Below, piece after piece: positions 1 through 7,977 of a stretch of 34,661 nucleotides of DNA (its first letter is position 1; the number at the start of each line of letters is the position of its first letter). Under the pieces are notes generated by a model. It was given only the letters and a program-made list of their open reading frames with translations, did not search any database and was not told the origin of the DNA. This stretch comes from Oscillospiraceae bacterium (lineage in GTDB: Bacteria > Bacillota > Clostridia > Oscillospirales > Acutalibacteraceae). Position numbers and translations under genes: made by a program. Location of the stretch: NCBI GenBank assembly GCA_015065695.1, contig SVPT01000015.1, positions 1 to 34,661 on the forward strand. The letters run 5' to 3'.

Positions 1-305
1 TCATATTCATCCAAAGGCATTAACTTGGCTTGACGCAAAACATCAGCCTCCTGACTTGCACCACAATTATCCAATGCTTGTAATATTTCAGGTAATTGTT
101 CTCCCAAATTACCACATATCACATTATCCAGACCTTCCATTTGTATTTCATAATCGTAGTCAATAATAAGTATTACATCTTTTACAAATCGGGGATATTT
201 GTTCAGCATATCTCTGACTTCCGGTTCTGAATAAACATCAGCCATTGCTTGCAAAAAATTGTCGCCGGTCAGATGGTTTTCAAATGCTTTATCAATAAAG
301 TTCAT
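1..305 (-). CDS. DUF4375/DMP19-like protein (C-terminus off the window)
   Basis: The first 101 residues of a protein that runs off the left edge. It opens MNFIDKAFENHLTG. The part after residue 50 (DYDYEIQMEGLDNVICGN, then LPEILQALDNCGA and EADVLRQAKLM) resembles the DUF4375/DMP19-like family, in which a Y/E-rich strand is followed by a helix ending in an ALxxxGA-type motif. DMP19 itself is a DNA-mimic protein of Neisseria; most relatives have no known role, so I assign none. A GAGG Shine-Dalgarno lies about 8 bases before the ATG. The codons are clearly more AT-rich than in the neighbouring genes, which would fit recent acquisition. The gene lies 65 bases downstream of the DUF4261 gene on the same strand and may be co-transcribed with it. 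The family call is from memory of the pattern. Confidence 0.6.
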   Translation of the reverse strand, partial: MNFIDKAFENHLTGDNFLQAMADVYSEPEVRDMLNKYPRFVKDVILIIDYDYEIQMEGLDNVICGNLGEQLPEILQALDNCGASQEADVLRQAKLMPLDEY

Positions 306-315
306 TTATGATACC

Positions 316-341
316 TCGCGTTATAAGATGTTATAAAGCGA
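316..341 (-). other. Inverted repeat next to the ribosome-binding site of the DUF4375-like gene
   Basis: Arms TCGCGTTATAA (316-326) and TTATAAAGCGA (331-341) pair over 11 positions with one mismatch and a 4-base loop. In the minus-strand transcript the hairpin ends on the bases that begin the GAGG Shine-Dalgarno of the downstream gene. There is no U-run, so it looks less like a terminator than like a structure that could limit translation of the second gene. Confidence 0.45.
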
Positions 342-370
342 AACCAAGGGCGTATCTGCGCAAAAACGCA

Positions 371-1342
371 CTATTCCCTCTTGCCGGAAGCATATTCGCC
401 CATGTTTACGTCCAGAACAAGGCGCACAGGCTGAATAAGCGCATCCTCATGCTGACAGCGCCACTGGACATTCCGGTCAAGCTTCATATCCACATTAAGA
501 CCGTCTACGGTCTCTCCGTCATCTATAACGTCACCGTTTTCAAAGAGATAAATGGCGATGTTGTAGGCGTGGTTGATGACGGCATTGTGGTCAGCGCCGT
601 GGAAATGCATCTGAACATCAGGCAGGAAAAGCGTGCTCATGCCGAGGGTGTCCACCATCATGTCCTCTGTGTCCTGAATATTGAAAAAACGTGCGTTTAC
701 GCCTATATAAATGAAAAGATACGGGTCGTCCTTACGTTCGAGAATCTGCTCTCTTGTAAGCAGTTTGCCGGAGCTTTGGAATAATACCGCCTCGCAGTCT
801 GGGAAAAGCTCCATCAGCGCGAGGGTGTAGCCGGTAAGCAGCGCAGCCTTCTTCTTGGGGTCATCAATAAGGCACATCATAACCGAGGCACCCACTATAT
901 GGGAACATTCCGCAATGATGCTCTCGCCCCCTCTGTTGTCCCAGAACTGGCTGGTGGTAAGCACATCAAGGGAGAAATCAGCAGGTTTCTCGTAGGAGAA
1001 CATTCCCAGCATGGAGGGTACCATCTTTCCCTCAGACTCGGTGGCGAAGTCCTTGGCTGCGATGCCCGCGTTGTCCTCCTTATGGAAGTAGACCTCCACC
1101 TCGCCCAGATGCGCCGACGTGACCTCTGCGACACGTTCCTTGGAGGGCAAGGCGCAGGACTGCTTCATAAACATCTGGATAAGGAAAGGTCCGCCCGGTC
1201 TCAGCGGGTCCTGAGAAAGATCCTGCTGCAGCACAATGGGCTGGTCATCAATACGAGCGGACTGCTCGTTTTTTACAGCGGCAGGAGTTTCATTCTGCTC
1301 CTGTGCCTTCTGCTTGTTTTTTCTTTTTCTGAAGAAACACAT
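371..1342 (-). CDS. DUF4261 domain protein
   Basis: A 323-residue protein. Residues 1-45 are a charged, low-complexity leader (KKxKNKQK-like, Gln-rich). Residues 50-310 carry the DUF4261 pattern: GGPFLIQMFMK near 50-60, AECSHIVGASVMM near 145-156, and a conserved block GVNARFFNI at 214-222 followed by DTLGM, FLPDVQMHFHG (239-249) and NHAYNIAIYLFENG (257-270). The biochemical role of this family is not established. No signal peptide or membrane segment is seen, so it is presumably cytoplasmic. The ATG start is supported by GGGAGG about 10 bases upstream and by a sigma-A promoter at 1380-1408. It is transcribed away from the SPFH gene. Confidence 0.7.
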   Translation of the reverse strand: MCFFRKRKNKQKAQEQNETPAAVKNEQSARIDDQPIVLQQDLSQDPLRPGGPFLIQMFMKQSCALPSKERVAEVTSAHLGEVEVYFHKEDNAGIAAKDFATESEGKMVPSMLGMFSYEKPADFSLDVLTTSQFWDNRGGESIIAECSHIVGASVMMCLIDDPKKKAALLTGYTLALMELFPDCEAVLFQSSGKLLTREQILERKDDPYLFIYIGVNARFFNIQDTEDMMVDTLGMSTLFLPDVQMHFHGADHNAVINHAYNIAIYLFENGDVIDDGETVDGLNVDMKLDRNVQWRCQHEDALIQPVRLVLDVNMGEYASGKRE

Positions 1343-1379
1343 GGTTACTTTTCCTCCCTGTCTTTATAACTTTACCATA

Positions 1380-1408
1380 ATTATATACTGTAATTATACA
1401 AAATGCAA
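1380..1408 (-). promoter_or_regulatory. Sigma-A-type promoter for the DUF4261 gene
   Basis: On the minus strand, -35 TTGCAT (1403-1408), a 17-base spacer and a perfect -10 TATAAT (1380-1385). Transcription would start near 1373, leaving a leader of about 30 bases to the ATG at 1342. Confidence 0.65.
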
Positions 1409-1449
1409 GGTGTTCAACGCTTTTAAGCACTGAATATTCACTCTTGTAA

Positions 1450-1477
1450 TTGCATTTCCAAAAGAATCTGCTATAAT
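1450..1477 (+). promoter_or_regulatory. Sigma-A-type promoter for the SPFH gene
   Basis: -35 TTGCAT (1450-1455), a 16-base spacer and a perfect -10 TATAAT (1472-1477). It lies back to back with the DUF4261 promoter; the two -35 boxes form an 8-bp inverted repeat, AAATGCAA (1401-1408) and TTGCATTT (1450-1457). Confidence 0.6.
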
Positions 1478-1526
1478 CATTTTCGACAATGATCGTCAAA
1501 TACATATCAAAGAAGGAAGAAAAGAA

Positions 1527-2459
1527 ATGAACACATTTTTCATTGTTGCAGGTATCCTTATTGCACTTTCCAGCATTATTATTCTTGCTGTAAAGAAACG
1601 CGGCAAGAGAGACCTTGATGCCGCCGGACGAAAGACCATCACAGCGGTTATCATCACCGGTCTCGTCGTTTTCGTGCTGGGCAACAGCTTCACCATCGTT
1701 CCCACAGGCTACAGCGGTGTACGCTCCACCTTCGGACAGATTTCCACCGCAACCATGCCGCAGGGCTTCAACTTCAAGGTGCCCTTTGTGCAGAAGATTT
1801 CTCTTGTCAACAACAAGCAGCAGGACGCCAATTTTCCCGGACAGGTCTGGGGCGAGACCTCCGAGCGTATTCAGGTGTATGCCGAAAACGTGGACGTCAC
1901 CTATCAGATAAGCCGTGAGCGTTCCTCCTGGCTGTATGCCAACATCAGCGATCCCTCCAACGTCATCGCTGCCAACCTTGTTGCCACTGCTGTAAAGGAC
2001 GCAATGGTAGAGTTCGAGTCGGACGAGGTCTGCACCCGTTCCAACATTCAGCCCCGTTCTGTGGAGAAGCTCAACAAGCTGCTCGAGGAAAAGTACGGCA
2101 AGGACACCATCGTTGTCCTGCAGATAATCATCAACAACATGGACTTTGAAAGCAGCTACAATCAGGCCATCGCCAACAAGGCGGTTGCCATGCAGCAGCA
2201 GGAGCAGCAGGCCATCGAGAACGAGACCGCCATCGCAAAGGCTGAGGCAGACAAGCAGGTTGCCCTGACCAACGCACAGGCTGACGCAGAGGCAATGCTG
2301 CTTCGCGCAGAGGCACAGAAGAAGGCTAACGAACTGCTCTCCCAGTCCCTTACCGATGAGGTGCTGGCTTCCCAGTTCTATGAGAAATGGGACGGCAAGA
2401 TGCCCAGTGTCATGGGTGAAAACGCAGTTATCACCGATATTGCCCCCAATAAGGACTAA
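1527..2459 (+). CDS. SPFH (prohibitin/stomatin-like) membrane protein
   Basis: A 310-residue protein with two hydrophobic segments at the N-terminus (about 3-22 and 38-55), an SPFH/Band 7 domain at about 55-230 (FTIVPTGYSGVRSTFGQI at its start), and an Ala/Glu/Gln-rich coiled-coil stretch at about 220-285. SPFH proteins oligomerise at the membrane and organise microdomains or modulate proteases. It ends DIAPNKD without further domains. A GAAGGAAG ribosome-binding site lies about 10 bases before the ATG. It stands as a single-gene unit with its own promoter and a strong downstream hairpin. The exact client or partner cannot be read from the neighbourhood; the DUF4261 gene is divergent. Confidence 0.85.
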   Translation: MNTFFIVAGILIALSSIIILAVKKRGKRDLDAAGRKTITAVIITGLVVFVLGNSFTIVPTGYSGVRSTFGQISTATMPQGFNFKVPFVQKISLVNNKQQDANFPGQVWGETSERIQVYAENVDVTYQISRERSSWLYANISDPSNVIAANLVATAVKDAMVEFESDEVCTRSNIQPRSVEKLNKLLEEKYGKDTIVVLQIIINNMDFESSYNQAIANKAVAMQQQEQQAIENETAIAKAEADKQVALTNAQADAEAMLLRAEAQKKANELLSQSLTDEVLASQFYEKWDGKMPSVMGENAVITDIAPNKD

Positions 2460-2479
2460 TTAACTTCATGCACCAAACA

Positions 2480-2523
2480 AGCGCGGACAGCTTCTTCAAA
2501 AGGCTGCCCGCGCTTTCCTTATT
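2480..2523 (+). terminator. Rho-independent terminator after the SPFH gene
   Basis: Arms AAGCGCGGACAGC (2480-2492) and GCTGCCCGCGCTT (2504-2516) pair with one mismatch around an 11-base loop and are followed by a T-rich run on the plus strand. It sits between two convergent genes. Confidence 0.75.
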
Positions 2524-2536
2524 GTATATTTGTTGT

Positions 2537-3301
2537 CTAGCAGGGCTTCTTCTTCCCCACCACGACACAGCCGCCGAAATCGTACAGCATATTTTCCCCG
2601 CCTGTGGGCGTGACAACGTAATCGCACCCATGCGCCCTGATAAACCGCACCATCTCCGCGCCGTCGGGGTGGGTCATCGGGTCGCCGGAAAAGAGCAGAA
2701 GCCCCTCTCGCAGCAGGGTGCAGCACCCGCCGATAAAGCCGTAGTCGTACTGCTCGATGGCGATATGGCCCGGGCGAATGTTCAGCACCTCTATCCCCCG
2801 CTTCCGCATCACCTCCGCGATAGCACAGTCGGCGGTGATGACGGCGTGGGAGTTTACCACAGCAGTGGAGCAGCGGGTATAGCCCTGATTGACGTGCACA
2901 ATCTGCAAACCCTCCTGCTCTGCGGCGGCAAGCACCTCGGGCGCACAGTGGCGCACGTTGCATACCATGTATCCATCAAGCAGCAGGCAGTTGAGTCCCA
3001 CATCGTGGGGGTATTGCCCGCCCTGCGGCACCGACGGCACAGCGCAGCAAAAGCCCTCCGCAGAAAGCCTCTGCAGGAGGGCACTGTCATATGTGAAGAT
3101 GCGCCCGCCCACGTTGATGCACAGCATATCGGCATGGCGGGCTACAGGGCTTGGCAGTACCGTGCTTTTCTCTACCACCAGACTGCAGCAATTCAGCTTG
3201 TCAAGTGCAGCGAGGATATGCGGGTACTGTCCACAGATTACATAATTATTGCTTGTTTCTGTCATATGTATAGCTGTGTTGGGCAGAATAATGTTATTCA
3301 T
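2537..3301 (-). CDS. DUF6873-like protein of unknown function
   Basis: A 254-residue protein without membrane segment or signal peptide. Recognisable stretches are ADMLCINVGGRIF, GLNCLLLDGYMVCN, VHVNQGYTRCSTAVVN, AVITADCAIAEVMRKRG, LNIRPGHIAIEQYDYGFIGG and a C-terminal GGENMLYDFGGCVVV. This pattern occurs in a clostridial hypothetical family that I believe is DUF6873, with a fold related to amidinotransferase-like proteins; no catalytic role is established here. The start is uncertain: neither ATG 3301 nor ATG 3265 has a Shine-Dalgarno. Its start lies only 23 bases from the divergent cysteine-rich gene. It faces the SPFH gene terminator and has no obvious terminator of its own. Confidence 0.6.
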   Translation of the reverse strand: MNNIILPNTAIHMTETSNNYVICGQYPHILAALDKLNCCSLVVEKSTVLPSPVARHADMLCINVGGRIFTYDSALLQRLSAEGFCCAVPSVPQGGQYPHDVGLNCLLLDGYMVCNVRHCAPEVLAAAEQEGLQIVHVNQGYTRCSTAVVNSHAVITADCAIAEVMRKRGIEVLNIRPGHIAIEQYDYGFIGGCCTLLREGLLLFSGDPMTHPDGAEMVRFIRAHGCDYVVTPTGGENMLYDFGGCVVVGKKKPC

Positions 3302-3324
3302 GCCGACAAGGAGTGTTAATATAC

Positions 3325-3507
3325 ATGAGCCTTATCCCCTGCTCCAGCCCCTGTTACTATCAGAGAGAGGGGCTTTGCACACTGGAAACAGGCGGCTGCA
3401 TCACCTGCACCGACACCGCCCGCTGTCCGCATTATGTAAATAAAAGTGACGTGCTGCGCCTGCCCTCACCCTCCATGGGACAGGAAGAGGCATACAGGCT
3501 TTTCTGA
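3325..3507 (+). CDS. Small cysteine-rich protein (60 residues)
   Basis: A short ORF starting MSLIPCSSPCYYQREG. It has six cysteines at 6, 10, 18, 25, 28 and 34, in the order CxxxC, CTLET, CxxC and RCPHY, which suggests a small metal-binding or disulphide-rich module, followed by an uncharged tail. The start is chosen by AAGGAG (3308-3313), 11 bases upstream; earlier in-frame starts lack this. It resembles small clostridial Cys-rich proteins that databases often mislabel as hydroxymyristoyl-ACP dehydratase; that label has no enzymatic basis in a protein this short. The gene ends 22 bases from the convergent radA stop. The function is unknown. Confidence 0.6.
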   Translation: MSLIPCSSPCYYQREGLCTLETGGCITCTDTARCPHYVNKSDVLRLPSPSMGQEEAYRLF

Positions 3508-3529
3508 CGCTTTCAGTATATGTAAATTC

Positions 3530-4915
3530 TTAAAGGGCTTCAGCAGCCTCACGCACGTTGCGCACACCGATAAGCTCTATCCCGGCGCAGCGACCTTTCA
3601 GGGCTTCTGCGTTGGTGCGTGGCAGTATGCAGCGGGTAAGACCCAGCCGCGCAGCCTCTCGCACCCGTGTTTCCGCGTGGTTGACCGCGCGAATCTCTCC
3701 CGCAAGCCCAATCTCGCCAAAAGCCACAACGCCCTGCGAAACAGGCGTATCACGCAGGCTGCTTATAAGCGACAGTGCGACAGGAAGGTCGGCGGCAGGC
3801 TCGTCCAGCTTCAGTCCGCCGATGACGTTGATGTAGGTGTCCATACCGGAGAAGAAGAAACCCGCCCGCTTCTCAAGTACCGCCAGCAGCAGTGCCATGC
3901 GGTTGTAGTCAAAGCCGGTAGCCATGCGGCGGGGTGTGCCGAAGCTTGTGGTTGCGGCAAGCCCCTGTACCTCCGCAAGCAGGGGGCGCGTGCCCTCCAT
4001 AATGCTTGCAACGCATGTGCCGGAAACGTTTATCGGTCTGCCCGAAAGCAGCATAAGCGACGGATTCTCCACCTCGTGGAGACCGTCGGCATCCATGTCG
4101 AATACGCCGATTTCGTTTGTGGAGCCGTAGCGGTTTTTCACTGCGCGCAGTATTCTGTAGGAGAGATTGCGCTCGCCCTCAAAGTACAGCACCGCGTCAA
4201 CGATATGCTCAAGCACCTTGGGTCCTGCGATGGCACCGTCCTTGTTGACATGACCAACAAGGAAGATGGGTATTTCCATGCCCTTTGCCGCCCGCATCAG
4301 TGCGTTGGTACATTCCCTGACCTGCACAACGCTGCCCGGCGAGGAGCTTAATTCGTTGATAACCATGGTCTGTATGGAGTCGATGATGACAAGCCCCGGA
4401 TTGGTGTCGCGTATCACCTCAACGACAGTGAGGCAGTCGTTTTCCGAAAGCACCATAAGGCTTTCGGTGGATACGCCAAGGCGCTCGGCACGCAGCTTTA
4501 TCTGCCGTGCCGATTCTTCGCCCGACACATACAGTATGGACAGCTCCTTGCCGATGTGCTGGCATATCTGCAGCAGCAGCGTGGATTTTCCGATGCCCGG
4601 GTCGCCGCCCAGCAGCATCAGCGAGCCCTTGACGATGCCGCCTCCCAGCACTCTGTCCAGCTCCTTCATTCCCGTAAGGTATCGGGGGTCGTTTGTGGTG
4701 TCGATTTCCGAAAGTCTGCGGGGCTTGCTGTACACCGAGCCTGACGCCGCCGAAACTGAACGTCCCTGCGGGCTGCCGCCTGCGCGGGGTGCTTCCTCCT
4801 GCTTTACAGCTTCCTCAAAGGTATTCCATTCGCTGCAGGAGGGGCATTTTCCAAGCCATTTGCCTGTTTCGTAGCCGCAGGAAGCGCATACATAGATGCT
4901 TTTTGTCTTTGCCAT
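3530..4915 (-). CDS. radA: DNA repair protein RadA
   Basis: A 461-residue RadA/Sms. An N-terminal zinc finger is formed by Cys10, Cys13, Cys24 and Cys27. A RecA-like ATPase follows with Walker A GGDPGIGKS (103-111) and Walker B LVIIDSIQTM. The RadA-specific KNRYGST motif precedes the C-terminal Lon-protease-like domain (GGLKLDEPAADLPVALSL). RadA drives branch migration of recombination intermediates in the cytoplasm. Length and motif order are typical of the family. An AAGGA site lies upstream of the ATG. It lies 19 bases after the cwlD-type gene on the same strand and is probably read through from it, although radA is normally a vegetative gene and may have a further promoter that I did not find. 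Confidence 0.96.
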   Translation of the reverse strand: MAKTKSIYVCASCGYETGKWLGKCPSCSEWNTFEEAVKQEEAPRAGGSPQGRSVSAASGSVYSKPRRLSEIDTTNDPRYLTGMKELDRVLGGGIVKGSLMLLGGDPGIGKSTLLLQICQHIGKELSILYVSGEESARQIKLRAERLGVSTESLMVLSENDCLTVVEVIRDTNPGLVIIDSIQTMVINELSSSPGSVVQVRECTNALMRAAKGMEIPIFLVGHVNKDGAIAGPKVLEHIVDAVLYFEGERNLSYRILRAVKNRYGSTNEIGVFDMDADGLHEVENPSLMLLSGRPINVSGTCVASIMEGTRPLLAEVQGLAATTSFGTPRRMATGFDYNRMALLLAVLEKRAGFFFSGMDTYINVIGGLKLDEPAADLPVALSLISSLRDTPVSQGVVAFGEIGLAGEIRAVNHAETRVREAARLGLTRCILPRTNAEALKGRCAGIELIGVRNVREAAEAL

Positions 4916-4934
4916 AATGCATTAATCCTTTATG

Positions 4935-5672
4935 TTATGTTAACCCATACATAGAGCTGTTTTCTTCAATATGCTCCAAAAGACCCTTGTAAAGACAGAA
5001 AACCAGCTTGCGCTGATGCTCAGGCGAGCAGAGCAGACGTTCCTCCTCCGCATTGGAGAGGAAGCCACATTCTGCCAGAACAGCAGTGTTTTTTGCGTTG
5101 TAGAAAAGGAAGAGGTTCTTCCCTGCCTTCTTTGTCTCACGGGGCGCACCGGGCTGGATATAGCGGTCAAACTGGTCCTGAATGGAGCGGGCAAGCTGTT
5201 CACTTGCGGGGTTGTTTGGTGAATAGAACACCTGCGCTCCTGTGACAGAAGGGCTTGTAAGAGTGTTCTGGTGTATACTTACCAGCAGGGAATTGCGGTA
5301 AAGCTCGGTCATTTTCAGGCGGTTGTGCAGGTCGCTGACTTTCATCTCCCGCACAGTGTCCGCGCTGCTGTCGTGTATGGAAATATCGGTGTCACGGGTC
5401 ATAATCACGTTGTATCCCGCGCTGCACAGCACATCACGAAGCTGCAGCGCAATCTCCAGATTGATGCGCTTTTCCACCGTTCCGTTGACGCCCACGGCGC
5501 CGCCGTCTATGCCGCCGTGCCCCGCGTCAATGATGATGACAAACTGGTCCTGTGGTATTGCCGCTGTGCTGCGTGTGCGGGAGGAAATGCCCGCCAGCAT
5601 TCCCACCGTAATGACCAGTGCGGTCACCGCAAGCACAACACTCTTTTTCCTGAAAAGCTCTCTATAATTCAC
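4935..5672 (-). CDS. cwlD: N-acetylmuramoyl-L-alanine amidase, CwlD type
   Basis: A 245-residue Amidase_3 protein. After a short charged N-terminus there is one hydrophobic segment (about 12-28, signal anchor). The catalytic domain starts at FVIIIDAGHGG. The zinc and catalytic residues of the family are present: His52, Glu67, His134 (VSIHQN) and Glu201 (LAECGFLSN). CwlD cleaves side peptides from muramic acid so that muramic-delta-lactam of the spore cortex can form; the size, single anchor and lack of cell-wall binding repeats fit CwlD better than vegetative LytC-type amidases. The start is GTG at 5672, because GGAGG lies 9 bases upstream; the longer frame from ATG 5696 has no ribosome-binding site. 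A sigma-E-like promoter at 5711-5740 supports sporulation control. Confidence 0.85.
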   Translation of the reverse strand: MNYRELFRKKSVVLAVTALVITVGMLAGISSRTRSTAAIPQDQFVIIIDAGHGGIDGGAVGVNGTVEKRINLEIALQLRDVLCSAGYNVIMTRDTDISIHDSSADTVREMKVSDLHNRLKMTELYRNSLLVSIHQNTLTSPSVTGAQVFYSPNNPASEQLARSIQDQFDRYIQPGAPRETKKAGKNLFLFYNAKNTAVLAECGFLSNAEEERLLCSPEHQRKLVFCLYKGLLEHIEENSSMYGLT

Positions 5673-5710
5673 AAGCCAAAACCTCCGCTGAACCATTGCT
5701 GTATATGCAA

Positions 5711-5740
5711 TGTGTATGGGAGGTTGGTGTGTATTATTAC
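5711..5740 (-). promoter_or_regulatory. Sigma-E-like promoter before cwlD
   Basis: On the minus strand, GTAATAAT (5733-5740), 14 bases, then CATACACA (5711-5718). The Bacillus sigma-E consensus is roughly GTCATATT, 13-14 bases, CATACAnT; the match is 6 of 8 at -35, with a good -10. The same GTAATAAT box with the same 14-base spacing precedes spoIIIAC. Confidence 0.6.
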
Positions 5741-5759
5741 TTATTCGGTTGCAGGGAAA

Positions 5760-7448
5760 TCAGGCTTCTGCGTCCTGCTCCCTTTTGATGCCCGCCGCCA
5801 GCAGAAGCTCTTCCGCTGTGGCAAGCATGGTGTCGGTTATGCGGTCGCCACCGTTGATGACAGCCAGTTCATGCACACGCTGGTCGTAGTCAAGACGGGT
5901 GACGCTGGTGAAGGTGCGGTCATCGCTGACCGTCTTTTTTATAAGCATATGTGCGTCGGCGTTGGCGGCAATCTGCGCAAGATGTGTGATGCATATTATC
6001 TGGCGGCTGCGGGAAACCTCACGTAGCTTTATGCCAATCTTGTGGGCAGCTCTGCCGCTGACACCGGTGTCTATCTCGTCAAAAATAAGGGAATCAATAT
6101 CGTCCTTGTCGGCAAGCACGTTCTTTATTGCAAGCATAATGCGGCTCAGCTCGCCGCCCGATGCAATCTTCTGAATTGGCTTAGGGGTCTCTCCGGGGTT
6201 GGTGGATATGAGAAATTCTACTATCTCTCCCCCGTCTGCGCCCAGTGTCTTTTCCTGAATGCTGACCTCAAAGCGCACTGAGGGCATATCCAGAAAACGT
6301 AGCTGCTCGCATATGCTCTCGCTGAAGCGCACTGCCTCCTCACGGCGGGCGCGGCTCAGTCGCGCACCTGCCTCCACAGCCTTCTGGCGGCACACCGCAA
6401 GGCGTTTTTTTATTTCTGTGCGCCGTTCGTCCCCCAGAGTAATGTTCTGCAGTTCAGCAACGGCTTTATCACGGAAGGCAAGGGCTTCTGCCTCTCCGCC
6501 GTAGCGTTTGATTATCTTTTTAAGCAGAGCAATGCGGCTTTCCAGCCGCTCCAATGCCTGCGGGTCGTACTCCAGACCGTCCAGACGGCTGCGCAGTTCC
6601 TCTGCAATGTCCTCCATCTCATAGGCGGCATTTCGCACACGCTCCAGAAGAGCATTTCCGTCCTCAAGACAGTCACTTACCGAGCCGATGGCATCGGCGG
6701 TCTGTTGCAGCGCACTGACAGTGCCGGGGGTATCGTCCTCACCCGCCATCAGTGCGTAGGAAAGGGAAAGCATATCGCGTATGCGCTCAAAGTTGAGGTA
6801 CATATCGCGCTGCTGCTGTAGGGCTTCCAGTTCACCGGGCTGCGGTGCGGCAGCCTCGATAAAGCTGATGTTCTGATTAAGCACCTCAATGCGGTGCTGC
6901 TTTTCGTTCTCGTCGCTCGTGGCGGCGTTAAGTTCCCTCTGCACGCGGACAAAATCGGCATATGCCGCGTTGTACAGCGGGCGTGCCTGCTCGTCAGCCA
7001 GCATGGAATCGAGATAACCCAGATGCCTCTGCGGGTCGAGCAATGCCTGATTGTCGTGCTGACCGTGTATGTTGATTAGCAGTTGTCCCGCGCTCTTAAG
7101 CGCAGAAACATTGACCGGTCTGCCGTTGATGCGGCAGGTACCGCGTCCGTCTGCTTTCAGCTCACGCACCAGCAGAACAGTGTCATTTTCCGGCTCGATG
7201 CCGAGGGCGGCAAGCTGCCTGAGTGCCGCTTGGCCTATGTCGCGAAACTCCGCGCTGACGTAGGCACTGCTCTCCCCTGTGCGGATAAGGTCACGGGAGG
7301 TGCGCTCGCCCAGCACAGCCATAATCGAGTCGATAAGTATGGATTTACCCGCGCCGGTCTCGCCGGTAAGCACGTTGAAGCCCCGACAGAAGTCGATCTC
7401 TGCCCGTTCAATTACCGCAATATTCTCAATATACAGTCTTCCGAGCAA
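5760..7448 (-). CDS. recN: DNA repair protein RecN
   Basis: A 562-residue SMC-like protein with an N-terminal ATPase half (Walker A GETGAGKS at 29-36, inside the RecN opening RLYIENIAVIERAEIDF), a central coiled coil, and a C-terminal half with the IASGGELSRIMLA signature and Walker B LIFDEIDTGVSG. RecN gathers double-strand ends early in recombinational repair. The start is TTG at 7448: GGAGG lies 8 bases before it, whereas the in-frame TTG at 7454 is only 2 bases away. It is the last gene of the nusB-to-recN operon, 76 bases after argR, the same neighbour as in B. subtilis (ahrC-recN). Confidence 0.96.
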   Translation of the reverse strand: MLGRLYIENIAVIERAEIDFCRGFNVLTGETGAGKSILIDSIMAVLGERTSRDLIRTGESSAYVSAEFRDIGQAALRQLAALGIEPENDTVLLVRELKADGRGTCRINGRPVNVSALKSAGQLLINIHGQHDNQALLDPQRHLGYLDSMLADEQARPLYNAAYADFVRVQRELNAATSDENEKQHRIEVLNQNISFIEAAAPQPGELEALQQQRDMYLNFERIRDMLSLSYALMAGEDDTPGTVSALQQTADAIGSVSDCLEDGNALLERVRNAAYEMEDIAEELRSRLDGLEYDPQALERLESRIALLKKIIKRYGGEAEALAFRDKAVAELQNITLGDERRTEIKKRLAVCRQKAVEAGARLSRARREEAVRFSESICEQLRFLDMPSVRFEVSIQEKTLGADGGEIVEFLISTNPGETPKPIQKIASGGELSRIMLAIKNVLADKDDIDSLIFDEIDTGVSGRAAHKIGIKLREVSRSRQIICITHLAQIAANADAHMLIKKTVSDDRTFTSVTRLDYDQRVHELAVINGGDRITDTMLATAEELLLAAGIKREQDAEA

Positions 7449-7524
7449 TGCCAATCCCTCCTGTCGTTATTTCTGTTTGCATTATGTATACTGCCAAATG
7501 TGGTATCTGCCCAAGCGGGGGTGT

Positions 7525-7977
7525 TTATCTGTTGATGATATTGCGCAGCTCGTTGACCAGCGAGGTGGCGGCTGCTTCGCTGCGGCACAGCACAAAGATG
7601 GTGTCGTCACCTGCGAGAGTGCCGACGATATTCTCAAAGCGAATAGCGTCCATGGAGGCGCAAACCGCCTGAGCCATACCCACATGGCACTTGATGCACA
7701 CGATATTCTGACCATAATCAACGCTTGCGACAGAATCGCTGAAAAGGGTGTAGAACTTTGAGGAAATGTCGGGAGTATCGGGCTGAGAGGCAACATAGCG
7801 ATACTTGCCGCCCGCGCCTGAGGTCTTTACCAGCCGCAGCTCTTTTATGTCGCGGGAAACGGTGGCCTGTGTTACGCTGTAGCCGGCTTCCTTAAGCTTC
7901 TCAAGCAGCTCGTCCTGTGTTTCTATGGACTGCTCGCTGATTATCTGCAGAATCTTGTTCTGTCGGTTGATTTTCAT
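7525..7977 (-). CDS. argR: Arginine repressor ArgR/AhrC
   Basis: A 150-residue protein. The N-terminal winged helix covers about 1-70 (RQNKILQIISEQ, then VTQATVSRDIKELRLVK as recognition region). The C-terminal oligomerisation and arginine-binding domain holds the GTLAGDDTIFVL motif. As a hexamer with arginine it represses arginine synthesis and can activate catabolism. No arginine genes are in the window; the gene sits here by the conserved operon order. It overlaps nadK by 4 bases (ATGA), and GGAGG lies about 10 bases upstream inside the nadK end. Confidence 0.95.
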   Translation of the reverse strand: MKINRQNKILQIISEQSIETQDELLEKLKEAGYSVTQATVSRDIKELRLVKTSGAGGKYRYVASQPDTPDISSKFYTLFSDSVASVDYGQNIVCIKCHVGMAQAVCASMDAIRFENIVGTLAGDDTIFVLCRSEAAATSLVNELRNIINR

